This document shows, piece by piece, positions 1-8,897 of a DNA stretch of 64,000 bases. The first letter of the stretch is position 1; each line of letters opens with the position of its first letter. This stretch comes from UBA935 sp031555615 (GTDB lineage: Bacteria > Bacillota > Clostridia > Lachnospirales > Lachnospiraceae): positions 141,064 through 205,063 of the forward strand of contig JAVBUF010000005.1 of assembly GCA_031555615.1 (NCBI GenBank). The letters are read 5' to 3'. The position numbers and the translations under genes are program-made. The notes under the pieces are model-generated. The model saw nothing but the letters and a program-made list of their open reading frames with translations, had not been told where the DNA came from and searched no databases.

Positions 1-389
1 TGGTGTATCGCCAGCCCTTTCCGGGGCCTGGACTGGGCGTGCGGATTATAGGTGAGGTAACAGCCCAGAAAGTACATTTGGTGCAGGAAGCGGATTATAT
101 TTTCCGGGAAGAAATTGCCAGGGCCGGAGTGGATCAGCAATTGGGGCAGTATTTTGCAGCATTGACGAATATGCGGTCGGTGGGAGTCATGGGAGATGAG
201 AGGACTTATGACTATGCGGTGGCATTGCGGGCGGTGAGCACGTCGGATTTTATGACGGCGGAAGCGGCAGAGATTCCCTGGGAAGTGATCGGCAGGGTGA
301 CCAATAGGATCGTAAATGAGGTGAAGGGGGTTAATCGGGTGCTGTATGACTGCACGGGGAAGCCGCCGGGGACAATAGAGTTTGAATAA
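1..389 (+). CDS. guaA: GMP synthase (glutamine-hydrolysing), C-terminal part
   Basis: Only the last 128 or so codons are in the window; the reading frame is open to the left edge, so the gene starts upstream. GuaA aminates XMP to GMP in purine synthesis. The visible part is the C-terminal dimerisation domain: it opens with YRQPFPGPGLGVRI, which is highly conserved in GuaA, continues with YFAALTNMRSVGVMGDERTY, and ends with the invariant-looking KPPGTIEFE. The end matches the normal C-terminus of the family, so the 3' end is intact. It is followed by about 220 bp of AT-rich intergenic DNA. Identification is based on very characteristic motifs. Confidence 0.97.
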   Translation, partial: VYRQPFPGPGLGVRIIGEVTAQKVHLVQEADYIFREEIARAGVDQQLGQYFAALTNMRSVGVMGDERTYDYAVALRAVSTSDFMTAEAAEIPWEVIGRVTNRIVNEVKGVNRVLYDCTGKPPGTIEFE

Positions 390-560
390 TAAATGTTAAT
401 ATAGTATTTGAAATGACAGAGAGTCTACGGATTATCTGTTATTTTCATATTATTTATATTTTAATAAATAGGATGAGAAATCTCACACATTGCAGTGATG
501 AGAAAATTCGGATTAATGAACTATCTACTAAGTTTATAATATATTTTTTAGTAAAAATGC
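390..560. other. AT-rich intergenic spacer
   Basis: No open reading frame, RNA gene or convincing terminator is visible between the guaA stop and the promoter of the toxin-antitoxin pair. The stretch is strongly AT-rich compared with guaA, which fits a boundary between core and accessory DNA. Confidence 0.5.
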
Positions 561-591
561 TTGGATAAAAAATTTATATATGTGTTATACT
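561..591 (+). promoter_or_regulatory. Putative promoter of the toxin-antitoxin pair
   Basis: TTGGAT at 561-566 and TATACT at 586-591 resemble sigma-A -35 and -10 boxes, with a rather long 19-bp spacer. The -10 box lies about 20 bp upstream of the antitoxin start. Such pairs are usually autoregulated, but I see no clear operator palindrome here. Confidence 0.45.
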
Positions 592-610
592 ATTAGTAGT
601 GATGGAGGTA

Positions 611-775
611 ATGGATATGTTTACATCTAAAAAAGTTGTTTTTACACCAGAAGAAATTACAAGAATGGAGATTCGCAATTTTGTTAATGAAGGATTAAAG
701 GATGTTCAGGAAAATAACCTGTTTGATTTTGATGAAGTTTTTGATGAATTAGAAAGACGGTATGAAAATGCCTGA
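611..775 (+). CDS. Putative antitoxin of a RelE/ParE-type pair (54 aa)
   Basis: A small ORF of 54 codons that begins MDMFTSKKVVFTPEEIT and ends ERRYENA. GGAGGT at 604-609 lies immediately before the first ATG and about 8 bases before a second in-frame ATG at 617, so translation may begin at the latter. The predicted protein is acidic and helical, the usual character of type II antitoxins. Its 3' end overlaps the following toxin gene by 14 bp, which is typical of antitoxin-toxin translational coupling. I do not recognise a specific antitoxin family, so the role is inferred from position, size and overlap. Confidence 0.6.
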   Translation: MDMFTSKKVVFTPEEITRMEIRNFVNEGLKDVQENNLFDFDEVFDELERRYENA

Positions 776-1088
776 ATATAGAATTGTTCTTACAAGGCGG
801 GCGCAAGACGATATTGTTGATATAGGAGATTATATTACATATACGCTGCTTGAGCCAGAAACAGCACGAAATTTTGTGAGAGGATTGCGTAAGGTAATTA
901 CAACACTAAAAAATATTCCAAATGGCCATGCATTAGTTGATGATGTGGTCTTAGCCAGTCAGGGTATACATTGTATGCCTTATAAAAATTATTATGTGTT
1001 TTATGAAGTTGTCGATGCGATGAATACTGTTATTGTTTTAAGGATTGGATATGATCGCCGGAATTGGAAAGAAATCTTAACTGACTGA
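762..1088 (+). CDS. RelE/ParE-family toxin
   Basis: A 108-aa protein starting MKMPEYRIVLTRRAQDDIVDIGDYI. This beta-strand plus 'A.xDI..I..YI' helix start is the signature of the RelE/ParE toxin superfamily, as is the later GIHCMPYKNYYVFYEV followed by VIVLRIGYDRRNW. The length is normal for the family. RelE members are ribosome-dependent mRNA endonucleases and ParE members poison gyrase; the late Arg-rich 'IGYDRRNW' end resembles ParE-type proteins, but I cannot choose between the two. ATG at 762 and ATG at 768 are both possible starts. It overlaps the antitoxin by 14 bp. Confidence 0.85.
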   Translation: MKMPEYRIVLTRRAQDDIVDIGDYITYTLLEPETARNFVRGLRKVITTLKNIPNGHALVDDVVLASQGIHCMPYKNYYVFYEVVDAMNTVIVLRIGYDRRNWKEILTD

Positions 1089-1412
1089 TTATGATATTCT
1101 GATACCCGTATGATACCTATTTGATTTTAAACGGTAAATTTAAGGTATAATTTGAATAATTAAGATAGTAAATTAGATATAAAACAATCTAAACATTAAA
1201 TAAGTTAATCAATTAGGGAATTTGAGTAAGATAAACAGTTAGTTCTATAACTAAAAGCGAGACCTTGCTGATTTTCAGGTAGAAACTGAAATTCGGTAAG
1301 GTCTTTTTATATGAGTAGAAACAACTTCTATATAAAAGCAAGAATTGCTCATTATTTTTTTATTAATTCTTTTAAAATATTATTTATAGTAAAAATGGGA
1401 GGATAAATAATT
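1089..1412. other. Intergenic region with one long hairpin
   Basis: A 324-bp AT-rich gap between the toxin and the GH18 gene. It holds no gene that I can support. The only clear structure is the hairpin at 1260-1308. A ribosome binding site (GGGAGG) precedes the ATG at 1413. Confidence 0.6.
1260..1308 (+). terminator. Terminator-like hairpin upstream of the GH18 gene
   Basis: AGACCTT pairs with AAGGTCT at the base, and the inner TGATTTTCAG pairs imperfectly with CTGAAATTCG around a short loop. The 3' arm runs straight into a T tract. It lies 170 bp after the toxin stop and about 105 bp before the GH18 start, so it could terminate upstream transcription or act as an attenuator in the GH18 leader. 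Confidence 0.55.
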
Positions 1413-3602
1413 ATGACAAAAAGTTTAGCAGTTAGGTTAGGAATCTTAATAGCAGTAGTTATCGTTTTTATCATCATGCTGCAAGTGGCTTTGGACACAA
1501 GGAAAACGGAGGAGGAAAGTAATAACAAAGAAACCGTGGAAGAGGATTACCAGTACCGGGCCATTGCTTATGTGACGGTGCCTGCTTCCGAAAATTGGCG
1601 TTGGATAGGGACGGATGGACCCAGTGAAGATGATGCGGTATCCGCAGTGGATACTGCTTATGTAACACATATCAATTTTGCCTTTGGCATGCTTGAGGCT
1701 TATCAGTTCGAATCCGGTAAGCCGGGGTGTCCATTGAAGGAGGGCGACATTGTATCACAGGAGGCATACCGGAACCCGGAAGATGGGCAATACCATTACC
1801 GCGCCACAGTGCAGGGCTGGATCGAAGAGATGGATACCCTGGTGGATGGCAGGGAATATCTGCGCGCACTGGTAAAGCTTAAAGAAAAGGCACCTGATCT
1901 GAACGTACTGTTATCCATCGGCGGCTGGAATTCTGACGGATTTTGCTATATGACAAAAACGAAGGAGGGAAGGGCAGAATTTATTGAAAGCTGTATAGAG
2001 TTGGTTTCCGAATATAATCTGGATGGTATTGATGTGGATTGGGAATTTCCCACAAATGGCGGATGGGGGGAACTTGCCAGTTGTGAATCCTGTGTAGAAG
2101 ACGGTGAAAATCTTTTAAAGGAACTGCGAATTGCCCTGGATGAAAAATTTGACAGCAGTCACAAATTATTATCTATTGCTTCGGGAGCATCGCAACCGTG
2201 GGTTGGCGAAGAGACGTTTGCATCCCTTGATTATATTAATGTTATGTGCTATGACCAAAATCCGGGCGCAGGAGGGTCTCAGGCTGGGTTGGATATGGCC
2301 GAGATGGGATTGGACATGCATATAAATATGGTGGGGGACACACCGGAAAATAGAAGAAAACTGAATTTGGGCATTCCGTTTTATAATGAAGGCGGTCCTT
2401 ATCTTGTTCCTTATTATAAAGGATGGAATGGGCATGTAGATGCAAGTCCCGAAATAACCCGGAAGAAAATGGAGTGGGTGATCAAAAACGGATATGGCGG
2501 CGGTTTTTATTGGGCATATTCCATGGACACATTTGCGCAGGATGTGCAGGATAAAAACAGCCCGGAAATCAAGATCCTGCAAAGAACGTTATATGAAACC
2601 TTAAACGGGAAGGTAAGCGGAAGCGAAACAGCAGATATCACCGATACGGTGAAAGTACCCGTACAAGAATCGCCGGCTGCAGATAATATCAAGAAAGGTT
2701 CATTGACCGTAGCCAAAATAGAATCCAAGGCAATCGCGGAAAATATAACAGATGCCAAAACAGAACAGTCAATAACCGTCTGGCTTCCGCCATCCTATGG
2801 GGAAAGTGAAAAAAATTATCCCGTTATTTATTATCTTCATGGATTTGCGGAAAGTGCCAGAGCTTTTATAACCGGACGAGAAGAGGAATTGAATGCGTCT
2901 TTTGCTGCTGGAAACAAGGAATTTTTGGTGGTTGGGATAAATGGAGCCAATGTCCTGGGAGGAAGCTTTTATGTCAATTCTCCAATAACCGGTAATTGGG
3001 AGGATTATGTCATTGATGAGGTGATCCCTTTTATCGACAGTAATTACAGAACGATAAAGGACGGCAGTGCCAGAGGTATCTTTGGCTTTTCTATGGGTGG
3101 TTTTGGTGCCATTAATCTTGCTTTTAAGCATCCGGATGTGTTTGTTGCGGTATATTCCATATCTCCCGGATTGTTGGCAGATGGTGATTTACCATCGGCA
3201 ATGGCTACCTGGAAATATGATATGAGCTTCAAGAAAGCTTATGCCCAGGCATTTTCGCCTGATCCGGAAAATGAATGGTATGGTGGTGTCCCGCAGTTTG
3301 ACAACACACCGGAAGACGATCAAATAATTAAGAATTGGGAGAATGGATTCGGTAATATTAACCAGAAGATAGATGATTACATCGCGCTGGAAAAACCCTT
3401 GGCAGGTATCAAAATTGTTTATGGTACCAGTGATGAGTATGACTGGATTCCACGAGGATGTGAGTTCATGTCGGATTGTTTGAGCCAAAGAGGGATTGAA
3501 CATACATTAAAGGCATCCGAAGGAGGGCGGCATACGATTCCCCAGGGGGTGGTTTCTGATGACATCATACCATTTTTTAATGAATATTTAGTTTTTGAGT
3601 AA
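1413..3602 (+). CDS. Membrane-anchored GH18 chitinase-like enzyme fused to a CE1-type esterase
   Basis: A 729-aa two-enzyme protein. Residues 1-30 are an uncleaved-looking signal anchor (LGILIAVVIVFIIMLQVAL), placing the rest outside the membrane. Residues about 50-405 are a glycoside hydrolase family 18 barrel: strand motif VLLSIGGWN, the catalytic DGIDVDWE with the acid/base Glu at 211, INVMCYDQ, and a terminal FYWAYSMD tryptophan strand. After a linker, residues about 430-729 are an alpha/beta hydrolase of the esterase D/CE1 type: YYLHGFAES, the GFSMGG elbow with Ser560, Asp674 or 677, and His707 in GRHT. GH18 enzymes cleave chitin-like or N-glycan aminosugar links; CE1 esterases remove acetyl or phenolic esters. 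It lies ahead of a sugar-uptake and two-component locus on the same strand. Substrate not determined. Confidence 0.88.
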   Translation: MTKSLAVRLGILIAVVIVFIIMLQVALDTRKTEEESNNKETVEEDYQYRAIAYVTVPASENWRWIGTDGPSEDDAVSAVDTAYVTHINFAFGMLEAYQFESGKPGCPLKEGDIVSQEAYRNPEDGQYHYRATVQGWIEEMDTLVDGREYLRALVKLKEKAPDLNVLLSIGGWNSDGFCYMTKTKEGRAEFIESCIELVSEYNLDGIDVDWEFPTNGGWGELASCESCVEDGENLLKELRIALDEKFDSSHKLLSIASGASQPWVGEETFASLDYINVMCYDQNPGAGGSQAGLDMAEMGLDMHINMVGDTPENRRKLNLGIPFYNEGGPYLVPYYKGWNGHVDASPEITRKKMEWVIKNGYGGGFYWAYSMDTFAQDVQDKNSPEIKILQRTLYETLNGKVSGSETADITDTVKVPVQESPAADNIKKGSLTVAKIESKAIAENITDAKTEQSITVWLPPSYGESEKNYPVIYYLHGFAESARAFITGREEELNASFAAGNKEFLVVGINGANVLGGSFYVNSPITGNWEDYVIDEVIPFIDSNYRTIKDGSARGIFGFSMGGFGAINLAFKHPDVFVAVYSISPGLLADGDLPSAMATWKYDMSFKKAYAQAFSPDPENEWYGGVPQFDNTPEDDQIIKNWENGFGNINQKIDDYIALEKPLAGIKIVYGTSDEYDWIPRGCEFMSDCLSQRGIEHTLKASEGGRHTIPQGVVSDDIIPFFNEYLVFE

Positions 3603-3706
3603 TCAAAAACATAATAAGACTAATTCTCACAAATATTTCCATTTACACTATATTTTTAAATTAATATAATGATATATATTATATGATTGAAAGTTGGTGT
3701 AATAGA

Positions 3707-4603
3707 ATGAATAGTTATCAATTTACAGCAATTGAATATGCAATTCAAATAATCGACCAGGATATTAAACAGATCTTGGACTTAGACAAAATTTCCAGGG
3801 AGGTAGGGCTTTCCAAATACCACCTTCACCGGCTGTTCCGGTCAATAACCGGAAAGCCGCTGATGTCTTATGTCAGAGGGCGGAAGTTAAGTGCCAGTCT
3901 GAAGGAACTGATTGATACGGATTTAAATATTATAGATATATCAAATGAGTATCAATTCGAACATGAGCAGTCTTATATAAGGGCCTTTAAGCAAATGTTC
4001 GATATTACCCCGGCACAATACCGAAAAAGTAAAGCGGAGATTCCTATCCAGCAGAAGATAGATACCAATAACCTTAACAATGTTGGACAAGGCTTGATCA
4101 TTGAACCCCGGATGTGTATGAAGCCGCGCTTTTATATTCAGGGGATAATGGCGGAAATTGTCCATGAAAAAAATCTGACAGACAGGGATACCAACAAGCT
4201 GGCGGAGAAATTTCAGGATGTTTATTTGCCCGCAGTGGAAAATAAGGTGGATGATGAGGTTTATATAGGCTATGTTTCATATACCCAGAATCCCGGGTAC
4301 AGTAATTATTATATGCCTTCTGTTGAAGTATCAAAGCTAAACCAGGTGGATCTGCCTTTTGTAACGGTTGAGATACCAACAAATGATTATGCCGTTTTCC
4401 GTTATATTGGATTACACTCACCTTATGATGTGACCTTTGCGACATTAAGAGACTTGTATGAATATATCAATTGCTGGAAATCGGATACATCATACATGCA
4501 GGCAGCGCCTTATCATTTTGAACGGATGAATCTTCGAACATGCAGCAGGACTTATTGTGAAATGGATATTTATGTTCCTATTATTACCGGTAAAATCAGA
4601 TAA
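3707..4603 (+). CDS. AraC-family regulator with GyrI-like effector domain
   Basis: Residues about 1-105 form a double helix-turn-helix of the AraC/XylS type (DLDKISREVGLSKYHLHRLFRSITG, then ISNEYQFEHEQSYIRAFKQMFDITPAQYRK). The C-terminal half is a GyrI-like/AraC effector-binding fold (FVTVEIPTNDYAVFRYIG), as in SoxS/Rob-like regulators. I chose the ATG at 3707 because MNSYQFTAIEYAIQII is a normal family start; an in-frame ATG at 3683 would add eight residues, and neither has a strong ribosome binding site. It sits between the GH18-esterase gene and a sensor kinase and may regulate one of them; its ligand is unknown. Confidence 0.82.
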   Translation: MNSYQFTAIEYAIQIIDQDIKQILDLDKISREVGLSKYHLHRLFRSITGKPLMSYVRGRKLSASLKELIDTDLNIIDISNEYQFEHEQSYIRAFKQMFDITPAQYRKSKAEIPIQQKIDTNNLNNVGQGLIIEPRMCMKPRFYIQGIMAEIVHEKNLTDRDTNKLAEKFQDVYLPAVENKVDDEVYIGYVSYTQNPGYSNYYMPSVEVSKLNQVDLPFVTVEIPTNDYAVFRYIGLHSPYDVTFATLRDLYEYINCWKSDTSYMQAAPYHFERMNLRTCSRTYCEMDIYVPIITGKIR

Positions 4604-4667
4604 GGAATGGCGGTGGCCCGAATTCTCTGTTATAATAACTATATTTAACAGGGCATGAGGTGCGGTA

Positions 4668-6410
4668 ATGAAAATCGGAAAAAAGAGAAGACAATTAAAG
4701 TGGAGCATGATTGTAATGCTAACCGGCTGCTGGTTCTTACCGCTGCTGATGTTGGCTCTCACCATGCTCCTGTTTGTATCTGACCGAATGAAAGGTCAGC
4801 TGGAGGATACCATCATTACTTCAGCAGATCGGGCAATGGATATTTGCCAGATGCGTATTAATGAAGCAATGGCAGCATCAAAGGATGCATCCTATCTGCC
4901 GGCGATAAAAGACAGTTATATCTCTTATCAGAAGAATCAGGACAAAAAGCAGCTGCTTCATGATGCAAATTTGTTTATACAGCAGCAATATCGGTTTAAC
5001 TCTGATTTCAATATAACCGTATTGTATTTCATTGATGATCCGGAGGTATTTTCGTTTACCTATAAAACTCCTGAGCAGACTTACGCGAAAATTGTAGAAT
5101 TTAAGAAAACAACTATGGATAAAATCCAGGAGGTCAGTGGACGGCTGGGTACAGACATCGCATTCGTTAACATTAACGGTGAAATCTACATGGTCAGGAA
5201 TATCGTGGACTCACGGTTTCGGCCTTTTGCTGTCCTGGTGATGGAACTAAATATGGAGCATATGTTTGGTGGGCTTGAAAGTGTCTGGGGTTATAAGGAA
5301 ATGGAGGTTTACATTGACGGAGAAAGTCTTTTCAACCACTATCCTTCGGATCCCGGCCAGGATATAACCGGAAGACGCATCATGGACATGCCATATTTTT
5401 CTCATGGGGCGGAAGGGTCTTTTGTATACAAACGGATGGAGAGCGGCAGACATAAGATGTCCTATCTGGTGATGCTGGATTCAGGGGCGATCACCGGTGA
5501 AATGACCATCGTCCGCTATCTGATCATACTTTTTGTGATATTTATGATACCGTTGATTACCGTAGTCTTTTTGTTTTTTCATCTCCGGGTAAATAAGCCT
5601 ATCGGTGCCTTGAGAAGGGCATGTAAGGAAATTGCCCAAGAGCATTATGGTTATCAGATTGCAGCGGTAAAACAGGATGAGGAGTTTCATGATTTAGGTG
5701 AAACCTTTAACGATATGTCCATTAAACTCAAATATCAATTTGAAAAAATTTATTTAGAAGAACTGGCATTAAGGGATGCCAATATTATGGCATTACAATC
5801 ACAGATCAACCCGCATTTTCTAAATAATACGTTGGAAATCATTAATTGGGAAGCTCGGATGATGGGAAATCAAAAGGTAAGCGGAATGATTGAAGCACTT
5901 TCAACGATGATGGAAGCCACCATGAACAGAAAGAATGAGCAGTATATTAAGCTGGCAGAGGAACTTAGCTATGTTGATGCCTATTTATATATTATTGCCC
6001 AGCGGCTGGGGGACGGTTTTGAATGTGAAAAGAGGATTGACGAAAGTCTGTTGTGGGTGGAGGTACCGAGACTGATTATTCAGCCCATTATTGAAAATGC
6101 GGTAGAGCATGGTATGGATGTCGGAAAGCAGGGCAGGATCAGACTTACCATTTATCGTCAGGGGGATAAATTATGTATTGAGGTGCTGGATAATGGGCGG
6201 TTATCTGAAAAGGATAGGGCCAAAATAGATCTTTTATTAAATGAAAATAATGCTGATGAATCGAAGTCATTAAGTCTTGGTATTCGCAATGTGAACAAAA
6301 GACTGAAGATTATTTATGGTGCCGAGTGCGGACTTTCCATCAAAAGTAACAAGGATGGTCACACCGTCAGCACAATTATAGTCAAAATAGACAATTTATC
6401 AGAACAATAA
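4668..6410 (+). CDS. YesM-type sensor histidine kinase
   Basis: A 580-aa membrane kinase. A first membrane helix lies near residues 16-40, followed by an extracellular sensing region to about residue 275, a second helix (YLIILFVIFMIPLITVVFLFF), a HAMP segment and a His_kinase domain. The phosphorylated His is His383 in SQINPHFLNNTLE, the motif of the YesM/LytS group, and the ATPase part has IIENAVEHGMD and SLGIRNVNKRL. These kinases pair with YesN-type response regulators and sense extracellular sugars. The partner is probably the response regulator at 9905-10807, which lies beyond the ABC transporter in the same orientation. ATG at 4668 follows GAGGTGCGGTA. Confidence 0.92.
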   Translation: MKIGKKRRQLKWSMIVMLTGCWFLPLLMLALTMLLFVSDRMKGQLEDTIITSADRAMDICQMRINEAMAASKDASYLPAIKDSYISYQKNQDKKQLLHDANLFIQQQYRFNSDFNITVLYFIDDPEVFSFTYKTPEQTYAKIVEFKKTTMDKIQEVSGRLGTDIAFVNINGEIYMVRNIVDSRFRPFAVLVMELNMEHMFGGLESVWGYKEMEVYIDGESLFNHYPSDPGQDITGRRIMDMPYFSHGAEGSFVYKRMESGRHKMSYLVMLDSGAITGEMTIVRYLIILFVIFMIPLITVVFLFFHLRVNKPIGALRRACKEIAQEHYGYQIAAVKQDEEFHDLGETFNDMSIKLKYQFEKIYLEELALRDANIMALQSQINPHFLNNTLEIINWEARMMGNQKVSGMIEALSTMMEATMNRKNEQYIKLAEELSYVDAYLYIIAQRLGDGFECEKRIDESLLWVEVPRLIIQPIIENAVEHGMDVGKQGRIRLTIYRQGDKLCIEVLDNGRLSEKDRAKIDLLLNENNADESKSLSLGIRNVNKRLKIIYGAECGLSIKSNKDGHTVSTIIVKIDNLSEQ

Positions 6411-6522
6411 TAGACAAATAATCACAACTCTAATCATTAACCTTTTGATGCAGATATTATATGATAAGTGCAGATGGAAAACATCTAATCAAATCACACT
6501 ACTATCTAAGGGAGGAAGAAGT

Positions 6523-7929
6523 ATGAAGAAAAAAGTATTAGCATTAGTATTAGCTTCTGCAATGGCATTGTCTTTGACAGCATGTGGCGGAAGCAAAGCT
6601 GGCAGTGAACAGCCGGCAGAACCCCAAACAGAAACAGCAGCAGAAGTAAAGGCAGAACCCGAAGCAGCAGAACCGGCAGCAGAAGCAACAGGCGGCCCGG
6701 TTGAATTAAATGTAACAACAACATTTGCCGGTGAAGATGGCAATGCTCAGAATTTCAAGGCCGCAGTAGCAGCATGGAGTGCAGAGACCGGTAATACAGT
6801 ATCGGATACATCTGCAACATCTGACGAAACTTTTAAGACCAGAGTTGTAACCGACTTTGAAACAGGTTCTGAACCGGATGTATTATTCTTCTTTAACGGT
6901 GCAGATGCCAACAGCTTTATCCAGGCTGGTAAGGTAGTATCCATTGATACTATTCGTGCTGAATATCCTGATTATGCATCCAACATGAATGACGACCTGA
7001 TCGCAAATTCACTGGTAGACGGTAAGAAATATGCCGTGCCGGTAAACGGATTCTGGGAAGGATTGTTTGTAAACACTGAAGTTCTTGATGCAGCCGGTGT
7101 TGCTATGCCCGGAGCAGATTATACATGGGATCAGTTTTTAGCAGATTGCCAGAAAATTAAAGATGCCGGCTATTCACCTATTGCCTGTGCACTTGGCAAC
7201 ATTCCTCACTACTGGTGGGAGTTCGCAATCTTTAACCATACCGGTCCCGCTAACCACTTGCAGGTACCCGATAGCGTAGATTCCGAAGGCGGAAAAGCAT
7301 GGGTAGCAGGTATGGAAGATATCAAAGCTTTATATGAAGCTGGATATTTCCCTGACAATACCTTGTCAGCAACCGATGATGAAACCTTTGCAATGTTTAT
7401 GGATGGTAAGGCAGCATTCCTGATCGATGGTTCTTGGAAAGTTGGCGGTATCGTAAATGCATGTCAGTCTGATCGTGAAGATGCGAGCACACTTGACAGT
7501 GAAAAACTTGCTAAATTTGATGTAACTTATGTTCCTGGACAGGATAACAGAAAAGCAAGTGATTTAGTTGGTGGTCTTTCAATGGGTTACTTTATTACCG
7601 AAAAAGCTTGGGCAGATCCGGATAAGAGAGCAGCAGCAGTAAGCTTTGTATCCTACATGACATCTGATGAAATCGTGCCTGTATTCGCTCAGCATACAGC
7701 ATCTGCACTTAAAAATGCACCTGCAGTTGATGAAGCAGCATTTAATCCTTTACAGGTTAAAGCAATGAAGATGATGTCCGGTGCTACTTCCATAACCGGC
7801 GCAGTACAGGATATTTTCCAGGGTGATTGCCGTCTGTCCACATTCGATGGTATGCCTGAAATCGTAACCGGTAAGATTTCAGCTGTAGATGCAGTTGAAG
7901 AAGGTCTTGAAGCATATAAAGCACAGTAA
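6523..7929 (+). CDS. Extracellular sugar-binding lipoprotein of a CUT1-type ABC transporter
   Basis: A 468-aa solute-binding protein. The start at 6523 is set by GGAGGAAGAAGT just upstream and gives a classical lipoprotein signal peptide (MKKKVLALVLASAMALSL, lipobox LTAC, Cys21). An earlier in-frame ATG at 6445 would spoil this signal. After an Ala/Glu/Pro-rich linker the fold shows type 1 sugar-binding features (LNVTTTFAGEDG, KAAFLIDGSWKVGG). It delivers a sugar or oligosaccharide to the two permeases that follow. The high use of GCA and repeated A/G-rich codons near the start suggests strong expression. The ATPase is not encoded here, as is usual for CUT1 systems sharing an MsmK-like subunit. 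Confidence 0.93.
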   Translation: MKKKVLALVLASAMALSLTACGGSKAGSEQPAEPQTETAAEVKAEPEAAEPAAEATGGPVELNVTTTFAGEDGNAQNFKAAVAAWSAETGNTVSDTSATSDETFKTRVVTDFETGSEPDVLFFFNGADANSFIQAGKVVSIDTIRAEYPDYASNMNDDLIANSLVDGKKYAVPVNGFWEGLFVNTEVLDAAGVAMPGADYTWDQFLADCQKIKDAGYSPIACALGNIPHYWWEFAIFNHTGPANHLQVPDSVDSEGGKAWVAGMEDIKALYEAGYFPDNTLSATDDETFAMFMDGKAAFLIDGSWKVGGIVNACQSDREDASTLDSEKLAKFDVTYVPGQDNRKASDLVGGLSMGYFITEKAWADPDKRAAAVSFVSYMTSDEIVPVFAQHTASALKNAPAVDEAAFNPLQVKAMKMMSGATSITGAVQDIFQGDCRLSTFDGMPEIVTGKISAVDAVEEGLEAYKAQ

Positions 7930-7941
7930 TAAATAATTGTC

Positions 7942-7976
7942 AATTGGGCCGGAGGCGCAGGTCTCTGGCCCGAATT
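7942..7976 (+). promoter_or_regulatory. Intercistronic hairpin between binding protein and permease genes
   Basis: AATTGGGCCGGAG pairs with CTCTGGCCCGAATT around a short loop, without a T tract. Hairpins in this position often stabilise the mRNA of the abundant binding protein or reduce read-through to the permeases. Confidence 0.6.
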
Positions 7977-7995
7977 ATAAAGAGAGGTACTGACT

Positions 7996-8883
7996 ATGGG
8001 TGCTAATATATATAAGAATAAGAAAGCAGTGTTTTTTTTCCTGATTCCGGCGATGATTTTTTTGGTAGTTTTTTTGTACTATCCATTCTTTATGAATATT
8101 ATCAATAGTTTTCGCCACATTAAGGTTTTAGGATCCACCGGAGAAACCTGGAATTCTCCATGGTATACAAATTATGTGGAGCTGGTGAAGGATGCCAATG
8201 TATGGACGTCCCTGAAGAATACCCTGATAATGACAGTGGTTACGATCATTGGACAGCTTGGGATTGCTCTTTTATTAGCCCTTTTGGTGGATAATATCAG
8301 ATTCGGAGCCAAGTTTTTCCGTACCGTATATTTTTTCCCGATTGTGGTTTCAGCAACCGCTCTGGGTCTTTTGTTTAACCTGATCTTCCTTTATGACAAG
8401 GGAATGCTGAATCAGCTTTTAGAATCATTGGGCAAGAATAGCCTTACCGACTGGAAAAACGGAGGTCTGGCGCTTGTGACCATGATGCTGCCGGTAATGT
8501 GGCAGTATGTAGGATTCTATTTCGTCATTCTTATTACGGGTCTGAATAATATTTCTGAGGAACTTTATGAATCGGCATCAATTGATGGTGCTACCAAGTT
8601 TCAGAAAGTCAGATTTATTTCGATTCCATTGCTGCATAACGTCATTTGTACCTGTACAGTATTGGCAGTAACCGGTTCACTAAAGGTATTTGACTTGCCC
8701 TGGACCATGTTTCCCAAGGGAATGCCGCTGAAGAGTACTTTCTTAACCGGTACATACATGTACTATCAGACGATAGAAGCCAAGAATGTAGACTACGGCT
8801 CTACTCTGGCACTTATGATTGTTATTTTGGGAATAGCGGTATCAAAAATAGTAAACTCAATTTTTAAAGAAAAAGATTATTAA
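7996..8883 (+). CDS. CUT1-type sugar ABC transporter permease (first)
   Basis: A 295-aa protein with about six membrane helices, beginning with a helix at residues 12-32 (VFFFLIPAMIFLVVFLYYPFF). The cytoplasmic EAA loop, which docks on the ATPase, reads EELYESASIDGATKFQKVRF. The architecture and length match MalF/UgpA-type permeases. It begins after AGAGAGGTACTGACT and lies between the binding protein and the second permease with short gaps, so the three form one operon for import of the ligand of the binding protein. Confidence 0.92.
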   Translation: MGANIYKNKKAVFFFLIPAMIFLVVFLYYPFFMNIINSFRHIKVLGSTGETWNSPWYTNYVELVKDANVWTSLKNTLIMTVVTIIGQLGIALLLALLVDNIRFGAKFFRTVYFFPIVVSATALGLLFNLIFLYDKGMLNQLLESLGKNSLTDWKNGGLALVTMMLPVMWQYVGFYFVILITGLNNISEELYESASIDGATKFQKVRFISIPLLHNVICTCTVLAVTGSLKVFDLPWTMFPKGMPLKSTFLTGTYMYYQTIEAKNVDYGSTLALMIVILGIAVSKIVNSIFKEKDY

Positions 8884-8897
8884 GGGAGGAAACTGAA

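Noticed and set aside
2169..2582. Several minus-strand ORFs inside the GH18-esterase gene
   Set aside because: They coincide with the conserved GH18 coding sequence and have no start signals.
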